A DNA stretch of 64,000 nt from Pseudomonas laurylsulfatiphila (GTDB lineage: Bacteria; Pseudomonadota; Gammaproteobacteria; Pseudomonadales; Pseudomonadaceae): assembly GCF_002934665.1 (NCBI RefSeq), contig NZ_NIRS01000004.1, forward strand, positions 722,147-786,146, given 5' to 3'. The stretch's first letter is position 1. The number at the start of each line of letters is the position of its first letter. The notes under the pieces are model-generated. The model was not told where the DNA came from, ran no database searches, and was given only the letters and a program-made list of their open reading frames with translations. The position numbers and the translations under genes were made by a program. This document shows, piece by piece, positions 23,969-31,582 of this stretch.

Positions 23969-25120
23969 CAACTGTCTTCCCCCAGCCACTCGTCACCGCC
24001 ACTCGGTGCCGTCCCGCAACATGGCATTCAGCCTGATCAGTAGGATCCGCATGCAGGCGATGAGCGCGACTTTCGCGCTCTTGCCTCGCTCCCGAAGAGC
24101 GTCATAACGTGCCTTGAAGTCTGGCTGATGACGGATCACGACCCAGCAAGACATGTAAAGCGCACGTCTGACGCGGGCTCTGCCTCCGTAGATTTGACGT
24201 TTTCCGCTGTGATTGCCACTGTCGTCGTTGTACGGCGCAATTCCCGCCAAGGCCGCCACTTCACGACGATCAAGCGCTCCCAATTCGGGCAGATAAACCA
24301 GCAAGCTGGCTGTGGCCACCGTACCGATGCCTTTAACGGAAATGAGTCGCTCGGCTTTTTCGGCATCCAGCTCATGCATGCTCTGATGGATGGTTTTATC
24401 GAGCTGCTTGATCTGCACTTGCAGGTAGTGAACAAGACCTTTGATCGCCACGGTAACAGCGGGTAGTTGAACTTGCTGAAGCCGGCGCTTGTTGTCGTCT
24501 CGTTGCTGAACAAACTGCTCGCGCAACTGGATCAGCTCGCGCAGCGCTTCACGTTCCGGCGAAATGATCTTGTCGCGGGATGCATGCAGCACTTCAGCGA
24601 AGTCCGCCAGCACGGCCGCGTCGATGGGGTCGGTCTTGGCATTCTTGCCCATGGCCACGGCGAAGGCTCTGGCCCGGCGGGGATTGATTCTAAGCACTTT
24701 GAAGTTGGCGCCTTGCAGCGCCGCCATGACCTTGCATTCGTACCCACCGGTGGCCTCCAGCAGAACCCGGTCAACCTCGTACTGGCTCAGGCGCTCAATC
24801 AGCTCAACAAAGCCTTCTGACGTATTGGGAAGGTCAAAACCTTCACCTTGAGGTTGAACCCATACAACCAGGTTTGATTTGGAGATATCGATGCCGACCC
24901 AGGAAATCATGGCAAAACCCTCTTACACTCAGGAGTGAGAGTGCTCTGGCTTTGCCCACGCTTGTGATTCGAGTGGCGCTCGTCCAACTGTTCGGGCTTA
25001 TGGGCCAGAGTGGAAAGGTGGATGGCAGCTTGGCTCCCACACGTGCTTTTAGCACCGCGGACTCACAGCTTGCCATCCACCTCTCTCACCCCAGAGTTTA
25101 TCCCTAGATCTAGACACAAG
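23969..25120 (-). mobile_element. IS110-family insertion sequence inserted in a REP
   Basis: An element of about 1,152 bases with a transposase on the minus strand, no terminal inverted repeats, only 24 bases after the transposase stop and about 210 bases before its start. This long left-end, short right-end layout is that of the IS110 subgroup (IS621-like). The flanks rejoin exactly into a REP (TGTGGGAG + CGGGCTTGCCCGCGAA). The dinucleotide AG (CT on the transposase strand) is present at both junctions (23967-23968 and 25119-25120), matching the CT core known for IS621. Boundaries are certain to within 3 bases. Confidence 0.9.
23993..24910 (-). CDS. IS110-family transposase (bridge-RNA-guided DEDD recombinase)
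   Basis: A 305-residue recombinase. The N-terminal RuvC-like domain carries Asp8 (GIDISK), Glu52 (LLEATGGYE), Asp94 and Asp97 (KTDPIDAAVLADF), with the spacing of the IS621 tetrad. A coiled-coil region (about 115-185) leads to the C-terminal Transposase_20 domain (SVKGIGTVATASLL ... LAGIAPYNDDSGNHSGKRQI), which contains the conserved serine region (Ser231/Ser235). Such enzymes make a strand-exchange synapse guided by a bridge RNA. The gene is intact and has no frameshift. Start ATG at 24910. Confidence 0.95.
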   Translation of the reverse strand: MISWVGIDISKSNLVVWVQPQGEGFDLPNTSEGFVELIERLSQYEVDRVLLEATGGYECKVMAALQGANFKVLRINPRRARAFAVAMGKNAKTDPIDAAVLADFAEVLHASRDKIISPEREALRELIQLREQFVQQRDDNKRRLQQVQLPAVTVAIKGLVHYLQVQIKQLDKTIHQSMHELDAEKAERLISVKGIGTVATASLLVYLPELGALDRREVAALAGIAPYNDDSGNHSGKRQIYGGRARVRRALYMSCWVVIRHQPDFKARYDALRERGKSAKVALIACMRILLIRLNAMLRDGTEWR

Positions 25121-25121
25121 C
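24911..25121 (-). ncRNA. Predicted bridge RNA region of the IS110 element
   Basis: The 5' non-coding end of the element folds by eye into two nested stem-loops. Loop 1: a 10-bp stem GGTGGATGGC / GCCATCCACC (25072-25081 with 25017-25026), internal loop strands holding AGTCCGC (25057-25063) and TGTGGGAGC (25033-25041), and an apical GTGC-TAAAA-GCAC hairpin (25043-25055). Loop 2: a 7-bp stem CTCTGGC / GCCAGAG (25004-25010 with 24944-24950), guide-like ACAGTTG (24985-24991) and CACAAGC (24960-24966), and an inner CGAG-CGCCA-CUCG hairpin (24970-24982). Loop 1 matches the two REP flanks and loop 2 matches the two element ends. The exact RNA ends are unknown. Confidence 0.75.
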
Positions 25122-25140
25122 GGGCTTGCCCGCGAAGAGG
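25120..25140. repeat. Right half of the REP split by the IS element
   Basis: GCGGGCTTGCCCGCGAAGAG continues the REP that begins at 23960 on the other side of the element. Confidence 0.85.
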
Positions 25141-25176
25141 CCCTAAAAAACGACACAAACTGAAAGCCAGCCCCAT

Positions 25177-25207
25177 AAAAAACGCCAACCCGAAGGTTGG
25201 CGTTTTT
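25177..25207 (-). terminator. Rho-independent terminator after rluB
   Basis: AAAAAACGCCAACC and GGTTGGCGTTTTT form a perfect hairpin with a CGAA tetraloop. T-runs on both strands allow bidirectional use. It lies 35 bases after the rluB stop. Confidence 0.9.
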
Positions 25208-25242
25208 AACTTGTCGCTTGCAGCTTGAAGCTTACCGCTGCC

Positions 25243-26463
25243 TCATTCCGGCTTACGACGACCAAAGCCCGGACGCTGGCCGGAACCGGCCGGAGCGCCA
25301 CGGCGCTTGCCCGATGGCGTGTCACCGTCGACCAGCTTGATCCCCGGACGCTTCGGCGCCGGCTTGGCCGGGCGCTTGGTGTCGGTCGGGCGATCGGCTA
25401 CCGGCGTACCACGGCCTTCGCCACGCTCGGTACGGCCATTGGCCGGACGTGGCGTGCGTGGACCGCGTTCGCCGTCCTGGCGCGCAGCAGGCTTGCGACC
25501 TGGACGCTCGCCTTCGATCTGCGGCTCGCGGCTGGCACGTGGAGCAACAGGAGCGGCAGGAGCCCCAGCGGCTGGACGCAGGGTGCGTACACGCTCGGTC
25601 TTGGCCATCGGACGCGACGACTTGCGCTGCATACGGTCAAGCTTGTCTTTGCTCTTGGCGTTCATCTGCGGCATCGCGACCGGCGTCAGGCCGACCTCGG
25701 CACTCAGAATGTCGACTTCGTATTGGCTCATTTCGCGCCAGCGGCCCATCGGCAGGTCGGAGTTGAGGAACACCGGACCGAAACGTACGCGCTTCAGACG
25801 GCTGACCACCAGGCCCTGAGATTCCCACAGGCGACGAACTTCGCGGTTACGACCTTCCATCACCACGCAGTGGTACCAGTGGTTGAAACCTTCACCGCCT
25901 GGCGCCTGCTTGATGTCGGTGAACTTGGCCGGACCATCTTCAAGGACAACGCCAGCCTTCAGGCGCTCGATCATCTCGTCATCGACTTCGCCACGCACAC
26001 GTACCGCGTATTCACGGTCCATTTCGTAGGAAGGGTGCATCAGGCGGTTGGCCAGCTCACCGTCGGTGGTGAACATCAGCAGACCGGTGGTGTTGATGTC
26101 CAGGCGACCGATGTTGATCCAGCGACCTTCTTTCGGACGCGGCATCTTGTCGAACACGGTCGGACGGCCTTCCGGATCGACACGGGTGCAGATTTCGCCG
26201 TCGGGTTTGTTGTACATGATCACGCGGCGCACCGATTCGGCGGCCTCTTCACGCTTGATCACCTTGCCATCGATGGTGATGGCGTCGTGCATGTCGACGC
26301 GCTGGCCAAGGGTGGCGTCTTTGCCGTTGACCTTGATGCGGCCGTGGCTGATCCAGGCTTCCACGTCACGGCGCGAGCCGACGCCGATACGGGCGAGGAC
26401 TTTCTGCAGTTTTTCGCCTGCTGGGCCGATTGGCTGGTCGTCTTGCTGGTCTTTGATACTCAT
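25243..26463 (-). CDS. rluB: RluB, 23S rRNA pseudouridine synthase
   Basis: A 406-residue enzyme. An S4 RNA-binding domain (residues about 16-65, EKLQKVLARIGVGSRRDVEA) is followed by the RsuA/RluB catalytic domain with Asp122 in IGRLDINTTGLLMFTTDGEL. RluB makes pseudouridine 2605 in 23S rRNA. From about residue 275 the protein continues as a long Arg/Pro/Gly/Ala-rich basic tail (GQRPGFGRRKPE at the end), typical of Pseudomonas RluB and probably disordered and RNA-binding. It is the last gene of the scpA-scpB-rluB cluster and is followed by a terminator. Confidence 0.93.
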   Translation of the reverse strand: MSIKDQQDDQPIGPAGEKLQKVLARIGVGSRRDVEAWISHGRIKVNGKDATLGQRVDMHDAITIDGKVIKREEAAESVRRVIMYNKPDGEICTRVDPEGRPTVFDKMPRPKEGRWINIGRLDINTTGLLMFTTDGELANRLMHPSYEMDREYAVRVRGEVDDEMIERLKAGVVLEDGPAKFTDIKQAPGGEGFNHWYHCVVMEGRNREVRRLWESQGLVVSRLKRVRFGPVFLNSDLPMGRWREMSQYEVDILSAEVGLTPVAMPQMNAKSKDKLDRMQRKSSRPMAKTERVRTLRPAAGAPAAPVAPRASREPQIEGERPGRKPAARQDGERGPRTPRPANGRTERGEGRGTPVADRPTDTKRPAKPAPKRPGIKLVDGDTPSGKRRGAPAGSGQRPGFGRRKPE

Positions 26464-26637
26464 CTGGGCACCTCCCGGTGTGGTCTGAAATCTGGGTACT
26501 TTGGCGAAGGGATCGCCGAAGGGTCGCGAATCATACGCGCATGCGGGCGATTGCGCATCAGAGACTAGCTGATCAAGGCAAGGTTATTGGTTTTTGCGCC
26601 GAACGGTGGTTCGCTGTTTTGCTGTGAACACAATCCC

Positions 26638-26729
26638 CTGTGGGAGCGGGCTTGCCCGCGAAGAGGGCGTGTCAGTCGGCATCTTTATGGGCTGACCCAC
26701 CGCATTCGCGGGCAAGCCCGCTCCCACAG
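26638..26729. repeat. REP pair (family B') between rluB and scpB
   Basis: CTGTGGGAGCGGGCTTGCCC at 26638 and its inverse GGGCAAGCCCGCTCCCACAG ending at 26729. These two copies carry the same core as the REP hit by the IS110 element but are unoccupied. Confidence 0.85.
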
Positions 26730-26756
26730 GGAAATTCAGCGCCCAAAGATTTGTGA

Positions 26757-27728
26757 TCAATCGTCGAACTGGTGACGCTCGGCCTCGATGGCTTCGGCCA
26801 GGGCCAAGGCTTCAGCCTCTTCGTCGGACAACTCCGGCTCGGGCTTCGGCTGTTCGAGGGCAGCGACGGCGGCCAAGAGTTTTTCCCGGGCCTCGGCCAC
26901 GCCAAGGATGTCGTCTTCCTGCTCCGGTTCCATTTCCGGCTCAGGCTCGATCCGGGCAACTTCAACTTCTGGCTCGATGTCGGGCTGTTCCGAATCAAAC
27001 TCAGTCACCGCGCCATCACGCAACAGATCATCGAAGTCGGTCTTGATCCCCTCCTCCATGCTGTCCAGCTCCAGCAACAGCGTGTGGAAACTGGTTTCTT
27101 CCTTCGGTTCTTCCGGCTCGGCGCTGGCGTCGGCCAGCTCTTGCAACCCGGCGGGTACAGGGGCGTCGTCGAAATCGAGCACCGGATCCGGTTCCAGCTC
27201 GCGCAGTTCCGCCAGCGGTGGCAAGTCGTCGAGGTTTTTCAGGTTGAAGTGATCGAGGAACGCCTTGGTGGTGGCGAACATCGCCGGTTTACCGGGTACG
27301 TCGCGGTAGCCGACGATGCGGATCCACTCGCGCTCCATCAAGGTCTTGACGATATTGCTGTTGACCGCCACGCCCCGCACGTCTTCGATTTCGCCGCGGG
27401 TGATCGGCTGACGGTAGGCAATCAGGGCCATGGTTTCGAGCATGGCGCGGGAATAGCGCTGCGGGCGCTCCTCCCACAGACGCCCGACCCACGGCGCAAA
27501 TTTCTCGCGAATTTGCAGGCGATAACCCGAGGCAACCTCCTTGAGTTCAAACGCGCGGCCATCGCAAGACTTGGCGAGAATCGTCAGGGCCTTCTTGAAG
27601 ACCGGTGGTTCCGGGCGCTCGCCCTCCTCGAAGAGTTCGAACAGGCTTTCCAGGGATTGCGGCTTTCCCGAGGCCAACAGAAAGGCTTCAAGCAAGGGTG
27701 CCAGGTCACGGGGTTCAGTCAGGTTCAT
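26757..27728 (-). CDS. scpB: ScpB, segregation and condensation protein B
   Basis: A 323-residue protein. Residues 1-180 form the two winged-helix domains of ScpB (LAPLLEAFLLASGKPQSLES; ETMALIAYRQPITRGEIEDV; GYRDVPGKPAMFATT). With ScpA and SMC it forms the condensin-like complex that folds the chromosome. The C-terminal 140 residues are very acidic, Glu/Pro-rich and presumably disordered, making the protein longer than the roughly 200-residue core family. It starts 11 bases after scpA. Confidence 0.95.
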   Translation of the reverse strand: MNLTEPRDLAPLLEAFLLASGKPQSLESLFELFEEGERPEPPVFKKALTILAKSCDGRAFELKEVASGYRLQIREKFAPWVGRLWEERPQRYSRAMLETMALIAYRQPITRGEIEDVRGVAVNSNIVKTLMEREWIRIVGYRDVPGKPAMFATTKAFLDHFNLKNLDDLPPLAELRELEPDPVLDFDDAPVPAGLQELADASAEPEEPKEETSFHTLLLELDSMEEGIKTDFDDLLRDGAVTEFDSEQPDIEPEVEVARIEPEPEMEPEQEDDILGVAEAREKLLAAVAALEQPKPEPELSDEEAEALALAEAIEAERHQFDD

Positions 27729-27739
27729 GTTTCGACTCG

Positions 27740-28558
27740 TTATTCGGCTCGGGCTCGCACGTGGATCGCGGCAAATGGCTCATTCTGCACCAGCTCGACC
27801 AGGGATTCCTTGACCAGTTCAAGGATCGCCATAAAGGTCACCACCACGCCCAGGCGCCCTTCTTCAGCGGTGAACAACTCGACAAACGGCACGAAACCGC
27901 CGCCCTTGAGGCGTTCCAGCACATCGCTCATGCGCTCCCGGGTCGACAGCGCCTCGCGGCTGACCTGATGGCTTTCGAACATGTCGCCACGGCGCAATAC
28001 CTCGGCCATGGACAACAGCAACTCGGACAGGCGCACGTCCGGCAACAACTTGCGTGCCCGGGCTTCCGGGGCGTCGAGTTTGGGCACCACCACGTCGCGA
28101 CCGACGCGGCTCAGGCCATCGATGCCTTCGGCGGCGGCCTTGAAACGCTCGTATTCCTGCAAGCGGCGGATCAGCTCGGCGCGCGGGTCGTCCTCTTCGT
28201 CCTCTATGGTTTCGGCTCGCGGCAGCAGCATCCGCGACTTGATCTCGGCCAGCATCGCGGCCATCACCAGGTACTCGGCGGCCAGTTCCAGGCGCACCGA
28301 CTGCATCAACTCGACATAGCCCATGTACTGGCGGGTGATTTCCGCCACTGGGATGTCGAGGATGTTGATGTTCTGTTTGCGGATCAGGTACAGCAGCAGG
28401 TCGAGGGGGCCTTCGAAGGCTTCGAGGAAGACCTCGAGGGCATCCGGCGGGATGTACAGGTCCAGCGGCATTTCCATGACCGCCTGGCCATAGACCATGG
28501 CGAAGGGCAGTTCCTGCTGGGCTCCGGCCTGACTGTCGACGGGTTCTACTGCGGACAT
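27740..28558 (-). CDS. scpA: ScpA, segregation and condensation protein A (kleisin)
   Basis: A 272-residue kleisin with the conserved FEGPLDLLLYLIRKQNINIL near residue 48 and AAEYLVMAAMLAEIKSRMLL, and a C-terminal winged helix (GFVPFVELFTAEEGRLGVVV). It bridges SMC heads and recruits ScpB. The ATG at 28558 lies directly against the yciO stop (no gap), so the two are probably translationally coupled. A later Met (MEMPLDLYIPPDAL) is a possible alternative start. Confidence 0.95.
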   Translation of the reverse strand: MSAVEPVDSQAGAQQELPFAMVYGQAVMEMPLDLYIPPDALEVFLEAFEGPLDLLLYLIRKQNINILDIPVAEITRQYMGYVELMQSVRLELAAEYLVMAAMLAEIKSRMLLPRAETIEDEEDDPRAELIRRLQEYERFKAAAEGIDGLSRVGRDVVVPKLDAPEARARKLLPDVRLSELLLSMAEVLRRGDMFESHQVSREALSTRERMSDVLERLKGGGFVPFVELFTAEEGRLGVVVTFMAILELVKESLVELVQNEPFAAIHVRARAE

Positions 28559-29188
28559 CTAGGCCTCGACCATGAACGGCGCAGGGTCGCCGCAACCGAC
28601 GCGGATGACTTCCGGTTCGCCGTCGGCGAGGTTGATCACGGTGGACGCCTTGATCCCGCCAAAGCCGCCGTCGATGATCAGGTCGACCTGGTGCTCGAGC
28701 AACTGGCGCATTTCGTGGGGGTCATACATCGGGTCGGTTTCACCGGGCATGATCAGACTCACGCTCATCAACGGTTCGCCGAGCTGCTCCAGCAATGCCA
28801 GGGCAATCGGATGGCTTGGCACCCGCAGGCCAATGGTGCGTTTTTTCGGGTGCAGCAACAGTCGCGGCACTTCGCGGGTGGCGTTGAGAATGAAGGTGTA
28901 AGGCCCCGGCAAGTGGGCCTTGAGCAAGCGGAAAGTGCCGGTGTCGATCTTGGCGAACAGGCCCAGTTGCGACAGATCACAGCAAATCAGCGCGAAGTTG
29001 TGCTTTTCATCCAGCCCGCGCAAACGCCGAACACGCTCCACAGCCACCTTGTCGCCGATCTGGCAACCAATGGCGTAGGAAGAGTCTGTGGGGTAAATCA
29101 CCACCCCGCCCTTGCGGATGATTTCGACGGCCTGTTTGATCAGGCGCGCTTGCGGGTTTTCCGGATGAATCTGGAAAAATTGACTCAC
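28559..29188 (-). CDS. yciO: YciO, Sua5/YrdC-family protein
   Basis: A 209-residue YrdC-fold protein. From the GTG at 29188 (AGGTAGAGAAT upstream) it reads M(V)SQFFQIHPENPQARLIKQ, aligning with the start of E. coli YciO. Family motifs include GGVVIYPTDSSYAIG, PGPYTFIL and KKRTIGLRVPSHPIA. Sua5/TsaC members make threonylcarbamoyl-AMP for tRNA t6A; YciO itself has the fold but its physiological role is less clear. An ATG at 29227 in the same frame overlaps trpH and is less likely. Confidence 0.9.
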   Translation of the reverse strand: MSQFFQIHPENPQARLIKQAVEIIRKGGVVIYPTDSSYAIGCQIGDKVAVERVRRLRGLDEKHNFALICCDLSQLGLFAKIDTGTFRLLKAHLPGPYTFILNATREVPRLLLHPKKRTIGLRVPSHPIALALLEQLGEPLMSVSLIMPGETDPMYDPHEMRQLLEHQVDLIIDGGFGGIKASTVINLADGEPEVIRVGCGDPAPFMVEA

Positions 29189-29201
29189 ATTCTCTACCTG
29201 T

Positions 29202-30065
29202 TCAGACGGCGGCAATAACTGGGTCATGTTTGAATCGACACCATAGCGGTGGCAGATCCTCCGGGAGTGGCCGGTATTCACCGATCTCCGACCAGCCTCC
29301 GGGGCCATGAAAATCACTGCCGGCGCTGACCAGCAGACCGAACTCGCGGGCCAGAATGGCCAGGCTGCCCACCTGTTCGGCAGGCTGGTAACCATTGACC
29401 ACTTCGATGGCGTGGCCCCCTGCTTGAATATAGTCGGCAATCAGGCGACGTCGCTTGCTTCGAGTGAATTCGTAGTGCCAGGGGTGTGCCAGGCTGACCC
29501 AGGCCTTGGCCGCGCGCAGGGTTTCGACGGTTTCTTCCAGGGTCGGCCAGTGTTGCTTGACGTCGCCCAGCTTGCCGGCGCCCAGCCATTTGCGGAACGC
29601 CTCGGCGCGATCCTTGACGAAACCTTCTCGCACCATCCAGTCGGCGAAATGCGGGCGGGCCGGCGCGTTACCGCTGTCGCCCAGCGCCTGCTGGATCTCC
29701 CGGGCGCCATCCAGCGCCCCCGGCATGCCCTTGAGCGCCAGTTTGCGGCTGATTTCCTCGGAGCGCAGCCAACGGCCATCATGCAATCTGGCGATGGCCT
29801 CGACCAACGGCGCGGCGTTCACGTCAAAACCGTAGCCCAGCACATGAATGGTCGCGCCGCCCCAGGTGCAGGACAATTCGACGCCGTTGACCAGTTGCAT
29901 CCCCAGCGCGGCAGCCGCGTGCCGGGCCTCGTCGAGGCCCTCAAGGGTGTCGTGATCGGTCAAGGCCAGGACTCGCACGCCTTTCTCGAACGCCCGCGCC
30001 ACCAGAACCGCAGGCGCCAGGGCGCCATCGGAGGCCGTGCTATGGCAGTGCAAATCAACATTCAC
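29202..30065 (-). CDS. rnm: PHP-domain nuclease RNase AM/TrpH
   Basis: A 287-residue PHP-family metallo-phosphoesterase. Metal ligands are visible in order: DLHCHSTASDG, LTDHDTLEG, GVELSC, SLAHPWHY and SAGSDFHGPGG. The E. coli homologue (TrpH/YciV, RNase AM) degrades 3',5'-bisphosphonucleotides and trims rRNA 5' ends. The start is taken as GTG at 30065 giving MNVDLHCHST; an in-frame TTG at 30083 is less likely. It heads the minus-strand cluster trpH-yciO-scpA-scpB-rluB and is divergent from yciB. Confidence 0.9.
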   Translation of the reverse strand: MNVDLHCHSTASDGALAPAVLVARAFEKGVRVLALTDHDTLEGLDEARHAAAALGMQLVNGVELSCTWGGATIHVLGYGFDVNAAPLVEAIARLHDGRWLRSEEISRKLALKGMPGALDGAREIQQALGDSGNAPARPHFADWMVREGFVKDRAEAFRKWLGAGKLGDVKQHWPTLEETVETLRAAKAWVSLAHPWHYEFTRSKRRRLIADYIQAGGHAIEVVNGYQPAEQVGSLAILAREFGLLVSAGSDFHGPGGWSEIGEYRPLPEDLPPLWCRFKHDPVIAAV

Positions 30066-30152
30066 AGGGCTTTGTAACCTCAAATCAGCTGGCGCTATCG
30101 CGCGCCCATATGTTTGTTATTATGCCGCCACATCCTGCTTCTGGCTGCCACT

Positions 30153-30749
30153 GTGAAACAATTCATCGATTTCATCCCGCTCCTGCTGTTTTTCATCGTC
30201 TTCAAAATCGATCCACGGGTCGTCGACATCGCCGGCCATGAGGTCACTGTAGGCGGTATTTACAGCGCCACCGCGATGCTGATCGTCAGTTCCCTGGTGG
30301 TCTACGGCACACTGTTCATCAAGCAGCGCAAGCTGGAGAAGAGCCAGTGGCTGACCCTGATCGCCTGCCTGGTCTTCGGCAGCCTGACCCTGGCCTTCCA
30401 CAGCGAGACGTTCCTCAAGTGGAAAGCCCCGGTGGTCAACTGGCTGTTCGCCCTGGCGTTCATCGGCAGCCACTTCGTTGGTGACAGCCTGCTGATCAAA
30501 CGCATCATGGGCCACGCGCTGACCTTGCCGGAGCCGGTCTGGACACGCCTGAACATCGCCTGGATCGCCTTCTTCCTGTTTTGCGGTGCCGCCAACCTGT
30601 TTGTTGCGTTCACCTTCCAGAGCTACTGGGTCGACTTCAAGGTCTTCGGCAGCCTGGGCATGACTTTGCTGTTCCTGGTCGGCCAGGGCATTTACCTGTC
30701 CCGCCATCTGCACGATGCCGACACCACTACGCCAAAAACCGAGGACTGA
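30153..30749 (+). CDS. yciB: YciB (septation protein A family), inner-membrane protein
   Basis: A 198-residue protein with about five hydrophobic segments and the YciB/IspZ opening M(V)KQFIDFIPLLLFFIVFKI. It includes NWLFALAFIGSHFVGDSLLI and a C-terminal segment GSLGMTLLFLVGQGIYLSRH. YciB homologues affect septation and envelope organisation; the mechanism is not established. GTG at 30153 is the start that gives the family N-terminus. yciI follows after one base. Confidence 0.92.
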   Translation: MKQFIDFIPLLLFFIVFKIDPRVVDIAGHEVTVGGIYSATAMLIVSSLVVYGTLFIKQRKLEKSQWLTLIACLVFGSLTLAFHSETFLKWKAPVVNWLFALAFIGSHFVGDSLLIKRIMGHALTLPEPVWTRLNIAWIAFFLFCGAANLFVAFTFQSYWVDFKVFGSLGMTLLFLVGQGIYLSRHLHDADTTTPKTED

Positions 30750-30750
30750 C

Positions 30751-31050
30751 ATGCTTTACGCAATCATTGCCACAGACGTCGCCAACTCCCTGGAAGCCCG
30801 CCTGGCCGCACGGCCTGCGCACCTCGAGCGCCTGCAAGTGCTCAAGGGCGAAGGTCGCATCGTATTGGCCGGCCCACACCCGGCCGTCGACAGCAATGAT
30901 CCGGGCGCGGCGGGTTTCACCGGCAGCCTGATCGTTGCCGAATTCGATTCCCTGAGTGCCGCCCAGGCCTGGGCCGACGCCGATCCGTACATCGCCGCAG
31001 GTGTCTACGCCAACGTTCTGGTCAAGCCGTTCAAGCAAGTCCTGCCGTAA
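30751..31050 (+). CDS. yciI: YciI-like protein
   Basis: A 99-residue ferredoxin-like protein starting MLYAIIATDVANSLEARLAA, nearly collinear with E. coli YciI, including AGPHPAVDSNDPGAAGFTGS and AQAWADADPYIAAGVYANVL. The conserved His/Asp pair suggests an enzyme, but the function of the YciI family is mostly unknown. It is coupled to yciB. A hairpin follows at 31061-31089. Confidence 0.93.
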   Translation: MLYAIIATDVANSLEARLAARPAHLERLQVLKGEGRIVLAGPHPAVDSNDPGAAGFTGSLIVAEFDSLSAAQAWADADPYIAAGVYANVLVKPFKQVLP

Positions 31051-31060
31051 CAAATCCCCC

Positions 31061-31089
31061 ACGCGGTGAACCTTGTCGGTTCATCGCGT
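31061..31089 (+). terminator. Hairpin after yciI
   Basis: ACGCGGTGAACC pairs with GGTTCATCGCGT (one G-T pair) over a 5-base loop, 11 bases after the yciI stop. Only a weak T-rich stretch follows. Confidence 0.5.
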
Positions 31090-31161
31090 TCTCAATCGCT
31101 CATTATTCCTGTTTATCGGCCGACAACTTGCCCAATACTCGTATTGGAATCAGGAGTCGCG

Positions 31162-31575
31162 ATGCGCAAGGGTCCGTTGTGTCTGATGTTGGTCACGTTG
31201 TCGATCGTGGCGCCCGCCCACGGTGAAGAATACGCCGAGGGTGGAAACTCGACGCCGCTTTCCTTGAGCGCCGGCAGCCAGATCACTGAGTTGCAGCAAC
31301 GCTTGAAAGAAAGCGAGCGGCAACGGGAAGAACTGAGCAAACAATTGCAAACTGCCGATGGCGAACGCGAAAGCCCGCTGCTGGCCCGGTTGCGCCAGGA
31401 GAACCAGCGCTTGAAGCTGCAACTCAAGGAAGCCCAGGCCAGCAGTCCGCTGCCGCGTCTGCTGACCGACCAGCAACAATGGTTTGTCATTGGCGCCGGG
31501 GTAGCGCTATTGGCGCTGCTCTGCGGTATCTTCGCCAGTGGAGCAAGTCGAAAACGTCGACAATGGCTAAATTGA
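31162..31575 (+). CDS. Membrane-anchored coiled-coil protein of unknown function
   Basis: A 137-residue protein with a signal peptide (MRKGPLCLMLVTLSIVAPAH), a periplasmic heptad-rich coiled coil (about residues 40-90, LQQRLKESERQREELSKQLQ) and a C-terminal membrane segment (FVIGAGVALLALLCGIFASG) ending in a short basic tail. This layout resembles the anchor half of SH3-and-anchor (YgiM-like) proteins but without the SH3 domain. CAGGAGTCGCG precedes the ATG. It lies 7 bases before the response-regulator gene, suggesting cotranscription and a link with envelope sensing. Function unknown. Confidence 0.75.
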   Translation: MRKGPLCLMLVTLSIVAPAHGEEYAEGGNSTPLSLSAGSQITELQQRLKESERQREELSKQLQTADGERESPLLARLRQENQRLKLQLKEAQASSPLPRLLTDQQQWFVIGAGVALLALLCGIFASGASRKRRQWLN

Positions 31576-31582
31576 GTGAGTC

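Noticed and set aside
23969..25120. Terminal inverted repeats and a long target-site duplication at the IS ends
   Set aside because: Neither was found; IS110-family elements normally lack both, which agrees with the assignment.
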